Positions 21,538 through 21,757 of a DNA stretch of 21,757 nucleotides are shown here, one piece after another. The notes beneath the pieces are model-generated. The model was not told the DNA's origin and did not search any database. It worked only from the letters and a program-made list of their open reading frames with translations. Origin of the DNA: an uncultured Clostridia bacterium (GTDB lineage: Bacteria > Bacillota > Clostridia > TANB77 > CAG-508); contig CALXJL010000011.1 of NCBI GenBank assembly GCA_944388615.1, forward strand, positions 1 to 21,757, read 5' to 3'. The position numbers were made by a program, and so were the translations under genes. Numbering within the stretch: the stretch's first letter is position 1; each line of letters starts with the position of its first letter.

Positions 21538-21757
21538 ATTTATTATTATTTATTATTAATTATTTTATTATTTAATTATTATTTAATTATTATTTATTTT
21601 ATTATTTATTTAATTATTATTTATTTTATTATTTATTTTATTATTTATTTTATTATTTATTTTATTATTTATTTTATTATTTATTTATTATTTATTTTAT
21701 TATTTATTTATTATTTATTTTATTATTTATTTATTATTTATTTATTATTTATTTTAT
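21538..21757. repeat. Long A/T-only tandem tract running off the right edge
   Basis: About 220 bp containing only A and T on this strand. It starts as irregular TTATTATTTA units and becomes regular after about 21620: a 12-bp unit ATTATTTATTTT repeated several times, then a mixed 23-bp unit (11 + 12). No ORF or RNA gene is seen in it. Its end is outside the window. Confidence 0.85.

Noticed and set aside
1..21757. CRISPR array, rRNA, transposase or toxin-antitoxin protein pair
   Set aside because: No regularly spaced repeats with unique spacers, no rRNA motifs and no DDE/HUH transposase were seen; the small peptide and HTH genes do not make a recognised two-protein pair.

Overview
The window looks like chromosomal DNA of an anaerobic, endospore-forming Clostridia-type Firmicute. 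It is very AT-rich and uses strong AGGAGG-type ribosome binding sites. It carries spore genes (spoIIR, spmA, spmB, a GerMN protein), an AbrB/SpoVT-family regulator, and a giant 2-hydroxyacyl-CoA-dehydratase-activase-type protein typical of strict anaerobes. The species cannot be named from sequence alone.

Region 1-4348 is the right-hand end of an integrated mobile element (prophage or ICE). Its tyrosine integrase lies next to the 3' end of a tRNA-Arg(CCT). A leftward early operon holds a Cro-like HTH, an excisionase-like HTH, a membrane LysM protein of YneA type, a 55-aa basic protein and a membrane/coiled-coil protein. A rightward lysogeny operon holds a CI-like repressor, a small membrane protein, a zinc-ribbon membrane protein, an ImmA/IrrE-like protein and the integrase. 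Five copies of a 15-bp palindromic operator sit on the control promoters between the two operons. The left attachment site is outside the window.

Region 4349-9012 is core chromosome: tRNA-Arg(CCT), a TtcA-like thiolase facing a phosphohexomutase/UDP-sugar pyrophosphorylase operon (hexose-6-P to hexose-1-P to UDP-sugar), and a clostridial protein of unknown function under a palindromic operator. Region 9208-12525 runs rightward: spoIIR, murA, a WalJ/YycJ-type metallo-beta-lactamase-fold protein and rlmH. Region 12526-12805 has no long ORF. It contains a good leftward promoter, a possible 32-aa hydrophobic basic peptide, and a long-range hairpin whose arms are a Shine-Dalgarno and an anti-Shine-Dalgarno sequence.

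Region 12806-16939 holds spmA-spmB (leftward), abrB (rightward), a trmN6-rsmI operon (leftward; the trmN6/rsmI/abrB neighbourhood resembles the Bacillus yabB-yabC-abrB locus), a 56-aa Cys-containing protein, and a GerMN lipid/membrane-anchored protein. Region 17161-21483 is one 1440-aa fused activase/dehydratase-like iron-sulfur protein, followed by a strong terminator and a long A/T-only microsatellite-like tract that runs off the window.

No CRISPR array, rRNA, complete IS element or recognisable riboswitch class was seen. The least explained parts are the 12.5-12.8 kb intergenic region, the small genes of the mobile element, the 56-aa gene and the control regions of the unknown genes.
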